DNA from: Cladochytrium replicatum
Lineage: Eukaryota > Chytridiomycota > Chytridiomycetes > Cladochytriales > Cladochytriaceae
Assembly: GCA_025526935.1 (NCBI GenBank)
Contig: JAHLKD010000005.1
Coordinates: 434,001-498,000, forward strand
Direction of reading: 5' to 3'
DNA: 64,000 bases
Positions 54,972 to 64,000 of the stretch are shown here, piece by piece. The position numbers were made by a program, and so were the translations under genes. The notes under the pieces are model-generated. The model did no database searches. It was not told the origin of the DNA and saw only the letters and a program-made list of their open reading frames with translations. Position 1 is the first letter of the stretch. Each line of letters starts with the position of its first letter.

Positions 54972-56830
54972 TGGATTGTGGCAGTCCAAACTCTGTTTAC
55001 TTCTGAACAGCTATCCAAATTTTTATTACTTTTTCTGTATGATTGTATAAGCTACCTCATACTTCAGAGTTTTTGGCATCCTGTTTCTAACTAATAGGAA
55101 GTCGCTTCGGTTTGGCTCCCTGGAGTTCTAGTTAAATTATCATACGAATAGAAGTAGTGTTGGTGTTGAAATCAACGAGGTGAGAGCAGATTGACCCGAC
55201 TTTCGACTCTACCTAGCGTACAAATGTTTTATGGTAACGGCGTTAATCAATATCATTGGGACATTGCCTTAAATTGACAAGTTTCTTGACATTTGCTGAT
55301 ATGCAAGGCAGACTCGATTCTCCATGCGAGAATGGTGAACTGAATATTCGACCTACCAATGATCAATAAGTGATATTATGGCAAATTGATACATCGGTAA
55401 CCGATAAAAGTAACTTCCAGTCGATGAAAGATGATGGTGTGAGAAAGTCTTGAGTTGGTTAAGAGTGCTTCTGAAGCCAAAAACTCTTCGCAGACATCAC
55501 TGAAGTTGTAAAGTAGAAGAATATTACAATTCCTAGAGATCTTCAAGATGTTTCCATGTGTGAGATTGAGAGCCATCTGGTTCTCACAAGGTGAGAAAGA
55601 CGTTCAAGAAGCCAAAGCTTTTGCTTTATTAAAAACTCTCAAAATCACGAGATAACTTTGAACATGCCCCTGGCAGTTGTAAAATTTCTGCGATCGTCTG
55701 CACACCGGTTCATCAAATAGTTCAGCTTACATTGCTGTGCTTCGCTACGATGACACTGAGTCGACCTCTTTTGTGATTAGACAACAATATTCGCAGTTTA
55801 TTATGTACGTAACGATGGCTTCAATTGCGAGCTATAAACCAATTTGTTTGTGCTGATCTCAAGCTGAATGAAAGCGTGTGGTTGATTTGTTCACCAAATA
55901 TACTTGAACTAAGCTTCGTATGCTCCGTGCTGGAGTCCAGAACAGTAGTGAACTAAGCTATTTTTAGCTTTCATTCGGAGGTGCTGTAAATCCAATGAAT
56001 TGATCGACGTTTTCGAGCATAATTTCTCGGTAGGGCATAGGAAGTGAAGTGGACTCTGGAACGGGTGCTCGAGGGTTGTCAGTGAAGAGCTGGTATACAT
56101 GGTTGGCTTTCGGATGGGCAAAGAGGAAAGGATAGCGGATGGTTCATTTAGCTTTTGCCGGAGAGCTGCACTCTTCTCAATGACTTGACCGTCCGATGAT
56201 CGTCCCGCTGAAAAGACGTATTAGGCAGCTCGTCGGATTGAGAATCACGAATCAGTACCTTTTCGCCAACCGTCAAGTTTCTCGAGGCGATTGCTGAAGG
56301 ACTGCAAGTTATGGTTGACCGATGGTGACACTGCATAAACCTACAGTCTCCAGATCAGCTTTACTACAGTATTGATGATGACTGGTTACCATGATGCTTG
56401 TATCGGAACAGAGCAGGGTGATCTGAGTGTAAAACAACGAGGAGATATGGGCTTAAGTAACTTCCCGATACATCTCAATGAGGGAATTAAATTAACTGGA
56501 GTTCCAATCGAATTTGGGCTTTGATCTTGCCGATCATTCGATGGAACTGGGTCTATTATTGGCCATACTCGCCCTAAATCCGCGAATCTATCTCAAAGTT
56601 TACAATTTTCACGTGGAGTGAGGTCAAAATACAGTTTGTCACTTATGATCCACGAAGACATATACTTTAACCCAACGATAGTCGTACAGCATCGGCACTG
56701 CGGGAACCGTAGAGCGCAAATGGTCAACCGAATAGTTAAACAGTGTCCATTTTTACGTACTTACGCAACATGATTTACAGTTCCCAGAGTAGGGGCAAAA
56801 TTACAACGCTGGAGCTCGAGGAGATCTGGC
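54784..56830 (+). repeat. Array unit 1 (2047 bp, partly diverged)
   Basis: Contains the end of VTC4 (to 54971), its 3' flank and the minus-strand gene tail. The left part, to about 55620, differs from the other units at many positions and by indels (it lacks a segment of about 30 bp containing GCCTTGAATTCAGGG). The right part is almost identical to them. Confidence 0.9.
55964..56422 (-). pseudogene. 3' end of an unrecognised gene, array unit 1
   Basis: Three coding-like segments (56422-56390, 56340-56259, 56207-55964) join across introns of 49 and 51 bp with GT-AG ends and matching phase. They read ITLLCSDTSIMVYAVSPSVN, then SFSNRLEKLDGWRKAGRSSD, then VIEKSAALRQKLNE. A one-base frame shift follows near 56137, after which the text is again protein-like (YPFLFAHPKANHVYQLFTD, MPYREIMLENVDQFIGF) to a TAA at 55964. 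I recognise no family. The upstream exons are not present in the unit, so this is only a tail. Confidence 0.55.
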
Positions 56831-57018
56831 TTTTGCTGAGTATGTCGGCGATGTTGGATGCAATCGTGACGTTCCATATCCGAGCGAGGGCGCTTCGTTC
56901 GGCAGACGCTGGCACGGCGTTTGGATCCATGACGGCAACAGTCGTAGCTGTGAGTTTTCTTGCCGTTGCAATTGTGGTACAACTCATTCTGGTGTGGGCA
57001 AAACGAGCATGTGTTTGA
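56770..57018 (+). CDS. Short VTC-tail ORF, copy in array
   Basis: An 82-codon frame from ATG 56770. The first 19 or so residues come from the end of the previous unit (MIYSSQSRGKITTLELEEI); the rest matches the VTC4 C-terminus from [20 protein letters not shown] to the stop, with two hydrophobic helices ([30 protein letters not shown]). It has no indel or stop relative to VTC4 but about ten amino-acid changes. It could encode a tiny membrane protein or be untranslated. The fusion of an ATG-bearing leader to the tail is created by the tandem junction itself. Confidence 0.4.
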   Translation: MIYSSQSRGKITTLELEEIWLLLSMSAMLDAIVTFHIRARALRSADAGTAFGSMTATVVAVSFLAVAIVVQLILVWAKRACV

Positions 57019-58845
57019 TGGATTGTGGAAGTCCAAACACTGTTTCTTTCCGAACAGCTCTCAAAATTCTTGTTACTTTTTCTGCATGATTGTTTAAGCT
57101 ACCTCATACGTCAGAGTTTTTGGCATCCTGACTCGAATTAATAGTAAGCCGCTTCGGTTTGTTAATTATTATAAGAATAGAAGTTGTGTCAGTTGAAATC
57201 AATGAGGCGCAAGCTTGAAAGCTTTAATATCATTGCATCGGAATTGGCTTAAATTGAGAAGTTTCTTGACATTTGCTGATATGAAAAGAAGACTCGATCC
57301 CCATTGTGGTGAACTCACTGTTCCAGCGACCAATGATCAATAAGTAATATTATGGCAAATTTGATATTTCCATCGGTAACCGATAAAAGTAACTTCCAGT
57401 CGATGAAAGATGATGGTGTGAGAAAGTCTTGAGTTGGTTAAGAATGCTCTGAAGCCAAAAACTCTTCGCAGACATCAATGAAGTGGTAAAGTAGAAGAAT
57501 TTTACAATTCCTAGAGATCTTAGTTAGTGGCTGCCTTGAATTCAGGGAAACCAAGATGTTTCATGTGTGAGATTGAGAGCCATCTGGCCATCTGGTTCTC
57601 ACAAGGTGAGAAGGACGTTCAAGAAGCCGAAGCTTTTGCTTTATTAAAAACTCTCAAAATCACGAGATAACTTTGAACATGCCCCTGGCAGTTGTAAAAT
57701 TTCTGCGATCGTCTGCACACCGGTTCATCAAATAGTTCAGCTTACATTGCTGTGCTTCGCTACGATGACACTGAGTCGACCTCTTTTGTGATTAGACAAC
57801 AATATTCGCAGTTTATTATGTACGTAACGATGGCTTCAATTGCGAGTTATAAACCAATTTGTTTGTGCTGATCTCAAGTTGAATGAAAGCGTGTGGTTGA
57901 TTTATTCACCAAATATACTTGAACTAAGCTTCGTATGCTCCGTGCTGGAGTCCAGAACAGTAGTGAACTAAGCTATTTTTAGCTTTCATTCGGAGGTGCT
58001 GTAAATCCAATGAATTGATCGACGTTTTCGAGCATGATTTCTCGGTAGGGCATAGGAAGTGAAGTGGACTCTGGAACGGGTGCTCGAGGGTTGTCAGTGA
58101 AGAGCTGGTATACATGGTTGGCTTTCGGATGGGCAAAGAGGAAAGGATAGCGGATGGTTCATTTAGCTTTTGCCGGAGAGCTGCACTCTTCTCAATGACA
58201 TGACCGTCCGATGATCGTCCCGCTGAAAAGACGTATTAGGCAGCTCGTCGGATTGAGAATCACGAATCAGTACCTTTTCGCCAACCGTCAAGTTTCTCGA
58301 GGCGATTGCTGAAGGACTGCAAGTTATGGTTGACCGATGGTGACACTGCATAAACCTACAGTCTCCAGATCAGCTTTACTACAGTATTGATGATGACTGG
58401 TTACCATGATGCTTGTATCGGAACAGAGCAGGGTGATCTGAGTGTAAAACAACGAGGAGATATGGGCTTAAGTAACTTCCCGATACATCTCAATGAGGGA
58501 ATTAAATTAACTGGAGTTCCAATCGAATTTGGGCTTTGATCTTGCCGATCATTCGATGGAACTGGGTCTATTATTGGCCATACTCGCCCTAAATCCGCGA
58601 ATCTATCTCAAAGTTTACAATTTTCACGTGGAGTGAGGTCAAAATACAGTTTGTCACTTATGATCCACGAAGACATATACTTTAACCCAACGATAGTCGT
58701 ACAGCATCGGCACTGCGGGAACCGTAGAGCGCAAATGGTCAACCGAATAGTTAAACAGTGTCCATTTTTACGTACTTACGCAACATGATTTACAGTTCCC
58801 AGAGTAGGGGCAAAATTACAACGCTGGAGCTCGAGGAGATCTGGC
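56831..58845 (+). repeat. Array unit 2 (2015 bp)
   Basis: Full unit, apparently identical to units 3 and 4. A short 8-bp duplication (CCATCTGGCCATCTGG near 57590) is present here and absent from unit 1. Confidence 0.92.
57979..58437 (-). pseudogene. 3' end of the unrecognised gene, array unit 2
   Basis: Same structure and same frame shift as at 55964-56422, with two coding-strand differences from unit 1. Confidence 0.5.
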
Positions 58846-59033
58846 TTTTGCTGAGTATGTCGGCGATGTTGGATGCAATCGTGACGTTCCATATCCGAGC
58901 GAGGGCGCTTCGTTCGGCAGACGCTGGCACGGCGTTTGGATCCATGACGGCAACAGTCGTAGCTGTGAGTTTTCTTGCCGTTGCAATTGTGGTACAACTC
59001 ATTCTGGTGTGGGCAAAACGAGCATGTGTTTGA
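58785..59033 (+). CDS. Short VTC-tail ORF, second array copy
   Basis: Same 82-codon frame as at 56770-57018, unchanged. Confidence 0.4.
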   Translation: MIYSSQSRGKITTLELEEIWLLLSMSAMLDAIVTFHIRARALRSADAGTAFGSMTATVVAVSFLAVAIVVQLILVWAKRACV

Positions 59034-60860
59034 TGGATTGTGGAAGTCCAAACACTGTTTCTTTCCGAACAGCTCTCAAAATTCTTGTTACTTTTTCTGC
59101 ATGATTGTTTAAGCTACCTCATACGTCAGAGTTTTTGGCATCCTGACTCGAATTAATAGTAAGCCGCTTCGGTTTGTTAATTATTATAAGAATAGAAGTT
59201 GTGTCAGTTGAAATCAATGAGGCGCAAGCTTGAAAGCTTTAATATCATTGCATCGGAATTGGCTTAAATTGAGAAGTTTCTTGACATTTGCTGATATGAA
59301 AAGAAGACTCGATCCCCATTGTGGTGAACTCACTGTTCCAGCGACCAATGATCAATAAGTAATATTATGGCAAATTTGATATTTCCATCGGTAACCGATA
59401 AAAGTAACTTCCAGTCGATGAAAGATGATGGTGTGAGAAAGTCTTGAGTTGGTTAAGAATGCTCTGAAGCCAAAAACTCTTCGCAGACATCAATGAAGTG
59501 GTAAAGTAGAAGAATTTTACAATTCCTAGAGATCTTAGTTAGTGGCTGCCTTGAATTCAGGGAAACCAAGATGTTTCATGTGTGAGATTGAGAGCCATCT
59601 GGCCATCTGGTTCTCACAAGGTGAGAAGGACGTTCAAGAAGCCGAAGCTTTTGCTTTATTAAAAACTCTCAAAATCACGAGATAACTTTGAACATGCCCC
59701 TGGCAGTTGTAAAATTTCTGCGATCGTCTGCACACCGGTTCATCAAATAGTTCAGCTTACATTGCTGTGCTTCGCTACGATGACACTGAGTCGACCTCTT
59801 TTGTGATTAGACAACAATATTCGCAGTTTATTATGTACGTAACGATGGCTTCAATTGCGAGTTATAAACCAATTTGTTTGTGCTGATCTCAAGTTGAATG
59901 AAAGCGTGTGGTTGATTTATTCACCAAATATACTTGAACTAAGCTTCGTATGCTCCGTGCTGGAGTCCAGAACAGTAGTGAACTAAGCTATTTTTAGCTT
60001 TCATTCGGAGGTGCTGTAAATCCAATGAATTGATCGACGTTTTCGAGCATGATTTCTCGGTAGGGCATAGGAAGTGAAGTGGACTCTGGAACGGGTGCTC
60101 GAGGGTTGTCAGTGAAGAGCTGGTATACATGGTTGGCTTTCGGATGGGCAAAGAGGAAAGGATAGCGGATGGTTCATTTAGCTTTTGCCGGAGAGCTGCA
60201 CTCTTCTCAATGACATGACCGTCCGATGATCGTCCCGCTGAAAAGACGTATTAGGCAGCTCGTCGGATTGAGAATCACGAATCAGTACCTTTTCGCCAAC
60301 CGTCAAGTTTCTCGAGGCGATTGCTGAAGGACTGCAAGTTATGGTTGACCGATGGTGACACTGCATAAACCTACAGTCTCCAGATCAGCTTTACTACAGT
60401 ATTGATGATGACTGGTTACCATGATGCTTGTATCGGAACAGAGCAGGGTGATCTGAGTGTAAAACAACGAGGAGATATGGGCTTAAGTAACTTCCCGATA
60501 CATCTCAATGAGGGAATTAAATTAACTGGAGTTCCAATCGAATTTGGGCTTTGATCTTGCCGATCATTCGATGGAACTGGGTCTATTATTGGCCATACTC
60601 GCCCTAAATCCGCGAATCTATCTCAAAGTTTACAATTTTCACGTGGAGTGAGGTCAAAATACAGTTTGTCACTTATGATCCACGAAGACATATACTTTAA
60701 CCCAACGATAGTCGTACAGCATCGGCACTGCGGGAACCGTAGAGCGCAAATGGTCAACCGAATAGTTAAACAGTGTCCATTTTTACGTACTTACGCAACA
60801 TGATTTACAGTTCCCAGAGTAGGGGCAAAATTACAACGCTGGAGCTCGAGGAGATCTGGC
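58846..60860 (+). repeat. Array unit 3 (2015 bp)
   Basis: Full unit with the same open frames at the same relative positions as units 2 and 4. Confidence 0.92.
59994..60452 (-). pseudogene. 3' end of the unrecognised gene, array unit 3
   Basis: Same as in unit 2. Confidence 0.5.
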
Positions 60861-61048
60861 TTTTGCTGAGTATGTCGGCGATGTTGGATGCAATCGTGAC
60901 GTTCCATATCCGAGCGAGGGCGCTTCGTTCGGCAGACGCTGGCACGGCGTTTGGATCCATGACGGCAACAGTCGTAGCTGTGAGTTTTCTTGCCGTTGCA
61001 ATTGTGGTACAACTCATTCTGGTGTGGGCAAAACGAGCATGTGTTTGA
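60800..61048 (+). CDS. Short VTC-tail ORF, third array copy
   Basis: Same 82-codon frame as at 56770-57018, unchanged. Confidence 0.4.
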   Translation: MIYSSQSRGKITTLELEEIWLLLSMSAMLDAIVTFHIRARALRSADAGTAFGSMTATVVAVSFLAVAIVVQLILVWAKRACV

Positions 61049-62875
61049 TGGATTGTGGAAGTCCAAACACTGTTTCTTTCCGAACAGCTCTCAAAATTCT
61101 TGTTACTTTTTCTGCATGATTGTTTAAGCTACCTCATACGTCAGAGTTTTTGGCATCCTGACTCGAATTAATAGTAAGCCGCTTCGGTTTGTTAATTATT
61201 ATAAGAATAGAAGTTGTGTCAGTTGAAATCAATGAGGCGCAAGCTTGAAAGCTTTAATATCATTGCATCGGAATTGGCTTAAATTGAGAAGTTTCTTGAC
61301 ATTTGCTGATATGAAAAGAAGACTCGATCCCCATTGTGGTGAACTCACTGTTCCAGCGACCAATGATCAATAAGTAATATTATGGCAAATTTGATATTTC
61401 CATCGGTAACCGATAAAAGTAACTTCCAGTCGATGAAAGATGATGGTGTGAGAAAGTCTTGAGTTGGTTAAGAATGCTCTGAAGCCAAAAACTCTTCGCA
61501 GACATCAATGAAGTGGTAAAGTAGAAGAATTTTACAATTCCTAGAGATCTTAGTTAGTGGCTGCCTTGAATTCAGGGAAACCAAGATGTTTCATGTGTGA
61601 GATTGAGAGCCATCTGGCCATCTGGTTCTCACAAGGTGAGAAGGACGTTCAAGAAGCCGAAGCTTTTGCTTTATTAAAAACTCTCAAAATCACGAGATAA
61701 CTTTGAACATGCCCCTGGCAGTTGTAAAATTTCTGCGATCGTCTGCACACCGGTTCATCAAATAGTTCAGCTTACATTGCTGTGCTTCGCTACGATGACA
61801 CTGAGTCGACCTCTTTTGTGATTAGACAACAATATTCGCAGTTTATTATGTACGTAACGATGGCTTCAATTGCGAGTTATAAACCAATTTGTTTGTGCTG
61901 ATCTCAAGTTGAATGAAAGCGTGTGGTTGATTTATTCACCAAATATACTTGAACTAAGCTTCGTATGCTCCGTGCTGGAGTCCAGAACAGTAGTGAACTA
62001 AGCTATTTTTAGCTTTCATTCGGAGGTGCTGTAAATCCAATGAATTGATCGACGTTTTCGAGCATGATTTCTCGGTAGGGCATAGGAAGTGAAGTGGACT
62101 CTGGAACGGGTGCTCGAGGGTTGTCAGTGAAGAGCTGGTATACATGGTTGGCTTTCGGATGGGCAAAGAGGAAAGGATAGCGGATGGTTCATTTAGCTTT
62201 TGCCGGAGAGCTGCACTCTTCTCAATGACATGACCGTCCGATGATCGTCCCGCTGAAAAGACGTATTAGGCAGCTCGTCGGATTGAGAATCACGAATCAG
62301 TACCTTTTCGCCAACCGTCAAGTTTCTCGAGGCGATTGCTGAAGGACTGCAAGTTATGGTTGACCGATGGTGACACTGCATAAACCTACAGTCTCCAGAT
62401 CAGCTTTACTACAGTATTGATGATGACTGGTTACCATGATGCTTGTATCGGAACAGAGCAGGGTGATCTGAGTGTAAAACAACGAGGAGATATGGGCTTA
62501 AGTAACTTCCCGATACATCTCAATGAGGGAATTAAATTAACTGGAGTTCCAATCGAATTTGGGCTTTGATCTTGCCGATCATTCGATGGAACTGGGTCTA
62601 TTATTGGCCATACTCGCCCTAAATCCGCGAATCTATCTCAAAGTTTACAATTTTCACGTGGAGTGAGGTCAAAATACAGTTTGTCACTTATGATCCACGA
62701 AGACATATACTTTAACCCAACGATAGTCGTACAGCATCGGCACTGCGGGAACCGTAGAGCGCAAATGGTCAACCGAATAGTTAAACAGTGTCCATTTTTA
62801 CGTACTTACGCAACATGATTTACAGTTCCCAGAGTAGGGGCAAAATTACAACGCTGGAGCTCGAGGAGATCTGGC
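60861..62875 (+). repeat. Array unit 4 (2015 bp)
   Basis: Full unit with the same open frames at the same relative positions as units 2 and 3. Confidence 0.92.
62009..62467 (-). pseudogene. 3' end of the unrecognised gene, array unit 4
   Basis: Same as in unit 2. Confidence 0.5.
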
Positions 62876-63063
62876 TTTTGCTGAGTATGTCGGCGATGTT
62901 GGATGCAATCGTGACGTTCCATATCCGAGCGAGGGCGCTTCGTTCGGCAGACGCTGGCACGGCGTTTGGATCCATGACGGCAACAGTCGTAGCTGTGAGT
63001 TTTCTTGCCGTTGCAATTGTGGTACAACTCATTCTGGTGTGGGCAAAACGAGCATGTGTTTGA
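62815..63063 (+). CDS. Short VTC-tail ORF, fourth array copy
   Basis: Same 82-codon frame as at 56770-57018, unchanged. Confidence 0.4.
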   Translation: MIYSSQSRGKITTLELEEIWLLLSMSAMLDAIVTFHIRARALRSADAGTAFGSMTATVVAVSFLAVAIVVQLILVWAKRACV

Positions 63064-64000
63064 TGGATTGTGGAAGTCCAAACACTGTTTCTTTCCGAAC
63101 AGCTCTCAAAATTCTTGTTACTTTTTCTGCATGATTGTTTAAGCTACCTCATACGTCAGAGTTTTTGGCATCCTGACTCGAATTAATAGTAAGCCGCTTC
63201 GGTTTGTTAATTATTATAAGAATAGAAGTTGTGTCAGTTGAAATCAATGAGGCGCAAGCTTGAAAGCTTTAATATCATTGCATCGGAATTGGCTTAAATT
63301 GAGAAGTTTCTTGACATTTGCTGATATGAAAAGAAGACTCGATCCCCATTGTGGTGAACTCACTGTTCCAGCGACCAATGATCAATAAGTAATATTATGG
63401 CAAATTTGATATTTCCATCGGTAACCGATAAAAGTAACTTCCAGTCGATGAAAGATGATGGTGTGAGAAAGTCTTGAGTTGGTTAAGAATGCTCTGAAGC
63501 CAAAAACTCTTCGCAGACATCAATGAAGTGGTAAAGTAGAAGAATTTTACAATTCCTAGAGATCTTAGTTAGTGGCTGCCTTGAATTCAGGGAAACCAAG
63601 ATGTTTCATGTGTGAGATTGAGAGCCATCTGGCCATCTGGTTCTCACAAGGTGAGAAGGACGTTCAAGAAGCCGAAGCTTTTGCTTTATTAAAAACTCTC
63701 AAAATCACGAGATAACTTTGAACATGCCCCTGGCAGTTGTAAAATTTCTGCGATCGTCTGCACACCGGTTCATCAAATAGTTCAGCTTACATTGCTGTGC
63801 TTCGCTACGATGACACTGAGTCGACCTCTTTTGTGATTAGACAACAATATTCGCAGTTTATTATGTACGTAACGATGGCTTCAATTGCGAGTTATAAACC
63901 AATTTGTTTGTGCTGATCTCAAGTTGAATGAAAGCGTGTGGTTGATTTATTCACCAAATATACTTGAACTAAGCTTCGTATGCTCCGTGCTGGAGTCCAG
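62876..64000 (+). repeat. Array unit 5, truncated by the window edge
   Basis: The first 1125 bp of a unit, matching units 2-4 to the last base of the window. Confidence 0.9.

Larger units (their letters stand above)
54784..64000 (+). repeat. Tandem array of ~2-kb units derived from the VTC4 3' end
   Basis: Head-to-tail units start at the sequence TTTTGCTGAGTATGTCGGCG: 54784, 56831, 58846, 60861 and 62876. The first unit is 2047 bp, the next three are 2015 bp and the last is cut by the window edge. Unit 1 contains the genuine VTC4 stop codon; the others carry a copy of the same last-exon segment. The 2015-bp units appear identical to each other wherever compared. Each unit also carries part of a second gene on the minus strand. 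No transposase, terminal repeats or target-site duplication was seen, so it looks like tandem duplication rather than a mobile element. The array probably continues beyond 64000. Confidence 0.95.

Noticed and set aside
56148-56336. Minus frame with VGEKVLIRDSQS, similar to the chromodomain-side end of retrotransposon integrases
   Set aside because: The stretch crosses a well-supported 51-bp intron and no other retroelement motif, LTR or target duplication is present in the unit.
55964-56422. Resemblance of ITLLCSDTSIMVY in the repeat's minus-strand gene to the second half of a MADS box
   Set aside because: The N-terminal basic half of a MADS box is not found in any frame next to it, and the following exons do not resemble MADS proteins.
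54784-64000. Array considered as a transposon or CRISPR-like structure
   Set aside because: No transposase, terminal inverted repeats or spacer structure; units are long, continuous and derived from a host gene.

Overview
The window looks like nuclear DNA of a filamentous or zoosporic fungus, most likely an early-diverging (chytrid-type) lineage. Genes are dense, sit on both strands and are cut by many short introns (mostly 42-60 bp, with one of 107 bp and one of about 160 bp proposed). The gene set is fungal: chitin deacetylase with a GPI tail, Gas1/Egh16-like secreted protein, VTC4 polyphosphate polymerase, ERT1/AcuK-type PAS regulator and the fungal mitoribosomal protein mL59. Genes better known from animals and zoosporic lineages sit beside them: a five-LIM PINCH-like protein and a TRPV-like channel. 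Organism identity is inference; no rRNA or tRNA gene was seen.

Layout. 1-10.7 kb: C-terminus of Tudor-SN (SND1), a PINCH-like LIM protein, a large mitochondrial PPR protein divergent from mL59, and a Mut-7/EXD3-like 3'-5' exonuclease. 11-21 kb: a MED16-like Mediator subunit whose frame is broken several times, an unrecognised gene, a PHD-finger protein, a nucleotide-sugar transporter and an unresolved stretch. 21-31.6 kb: an IQ + calponin-homology + RhoGEF protein, coiled-coil remnants, then a decayed and an intact copy of a divergent PPM-type phosphatase-like gene. 31.6-33.9 kb: gene debris (a P450 relic with its heme cysteine replaced, a PEX10-like fragment) and a 147-bp tandem duplication directly in front of a glutathione S-transferase. 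35-47 kb: mitochondrial glycerol-3-phosphate dehydrogenase, chitin deacetylase, Gas1-like protein, mitoribosomal bS16m (with a GC-AG intron), a LIM gene with a broken frame, and the ERT1-like PAS regulator. 48.4-55 kb: TRPV-like channel and VTC4.

From 54784 to the right edge lies a head-to-tail array of units of about 2 kb: one 2047-bp unit, three 2015-bp units and a 1125-bp partial one. Each unit begins inside the last exon of VTC4 and also carries, on the other strand, the spliced-looking 3' end of an unrecognised gene. The array therefore seems to have grown from the junction of two convergent genes. It keeps a short two-helix VTC-tail reading frame open in every copy. This is the most unusual feature of the window.

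Functional themes: mitochondrial gene expression and energy (PPR, mL59, bS16m, GPDH, ERT1), wall and surface (chitin deacetylase, Gas1-like, nucleotide-sugar transporter), cytoskeleton and adhesion (PINCH, LIM, RhoGEF), ions and phosphate (TRP, VTC4). I see no operon-like logic. The closest apparent regulatory link is the short divergent promoter between the PPR and mL59 genes. Several genes carry single-base frame breaks, some at homopolymers, so assembly indels must be considered before calling pseudogenes.
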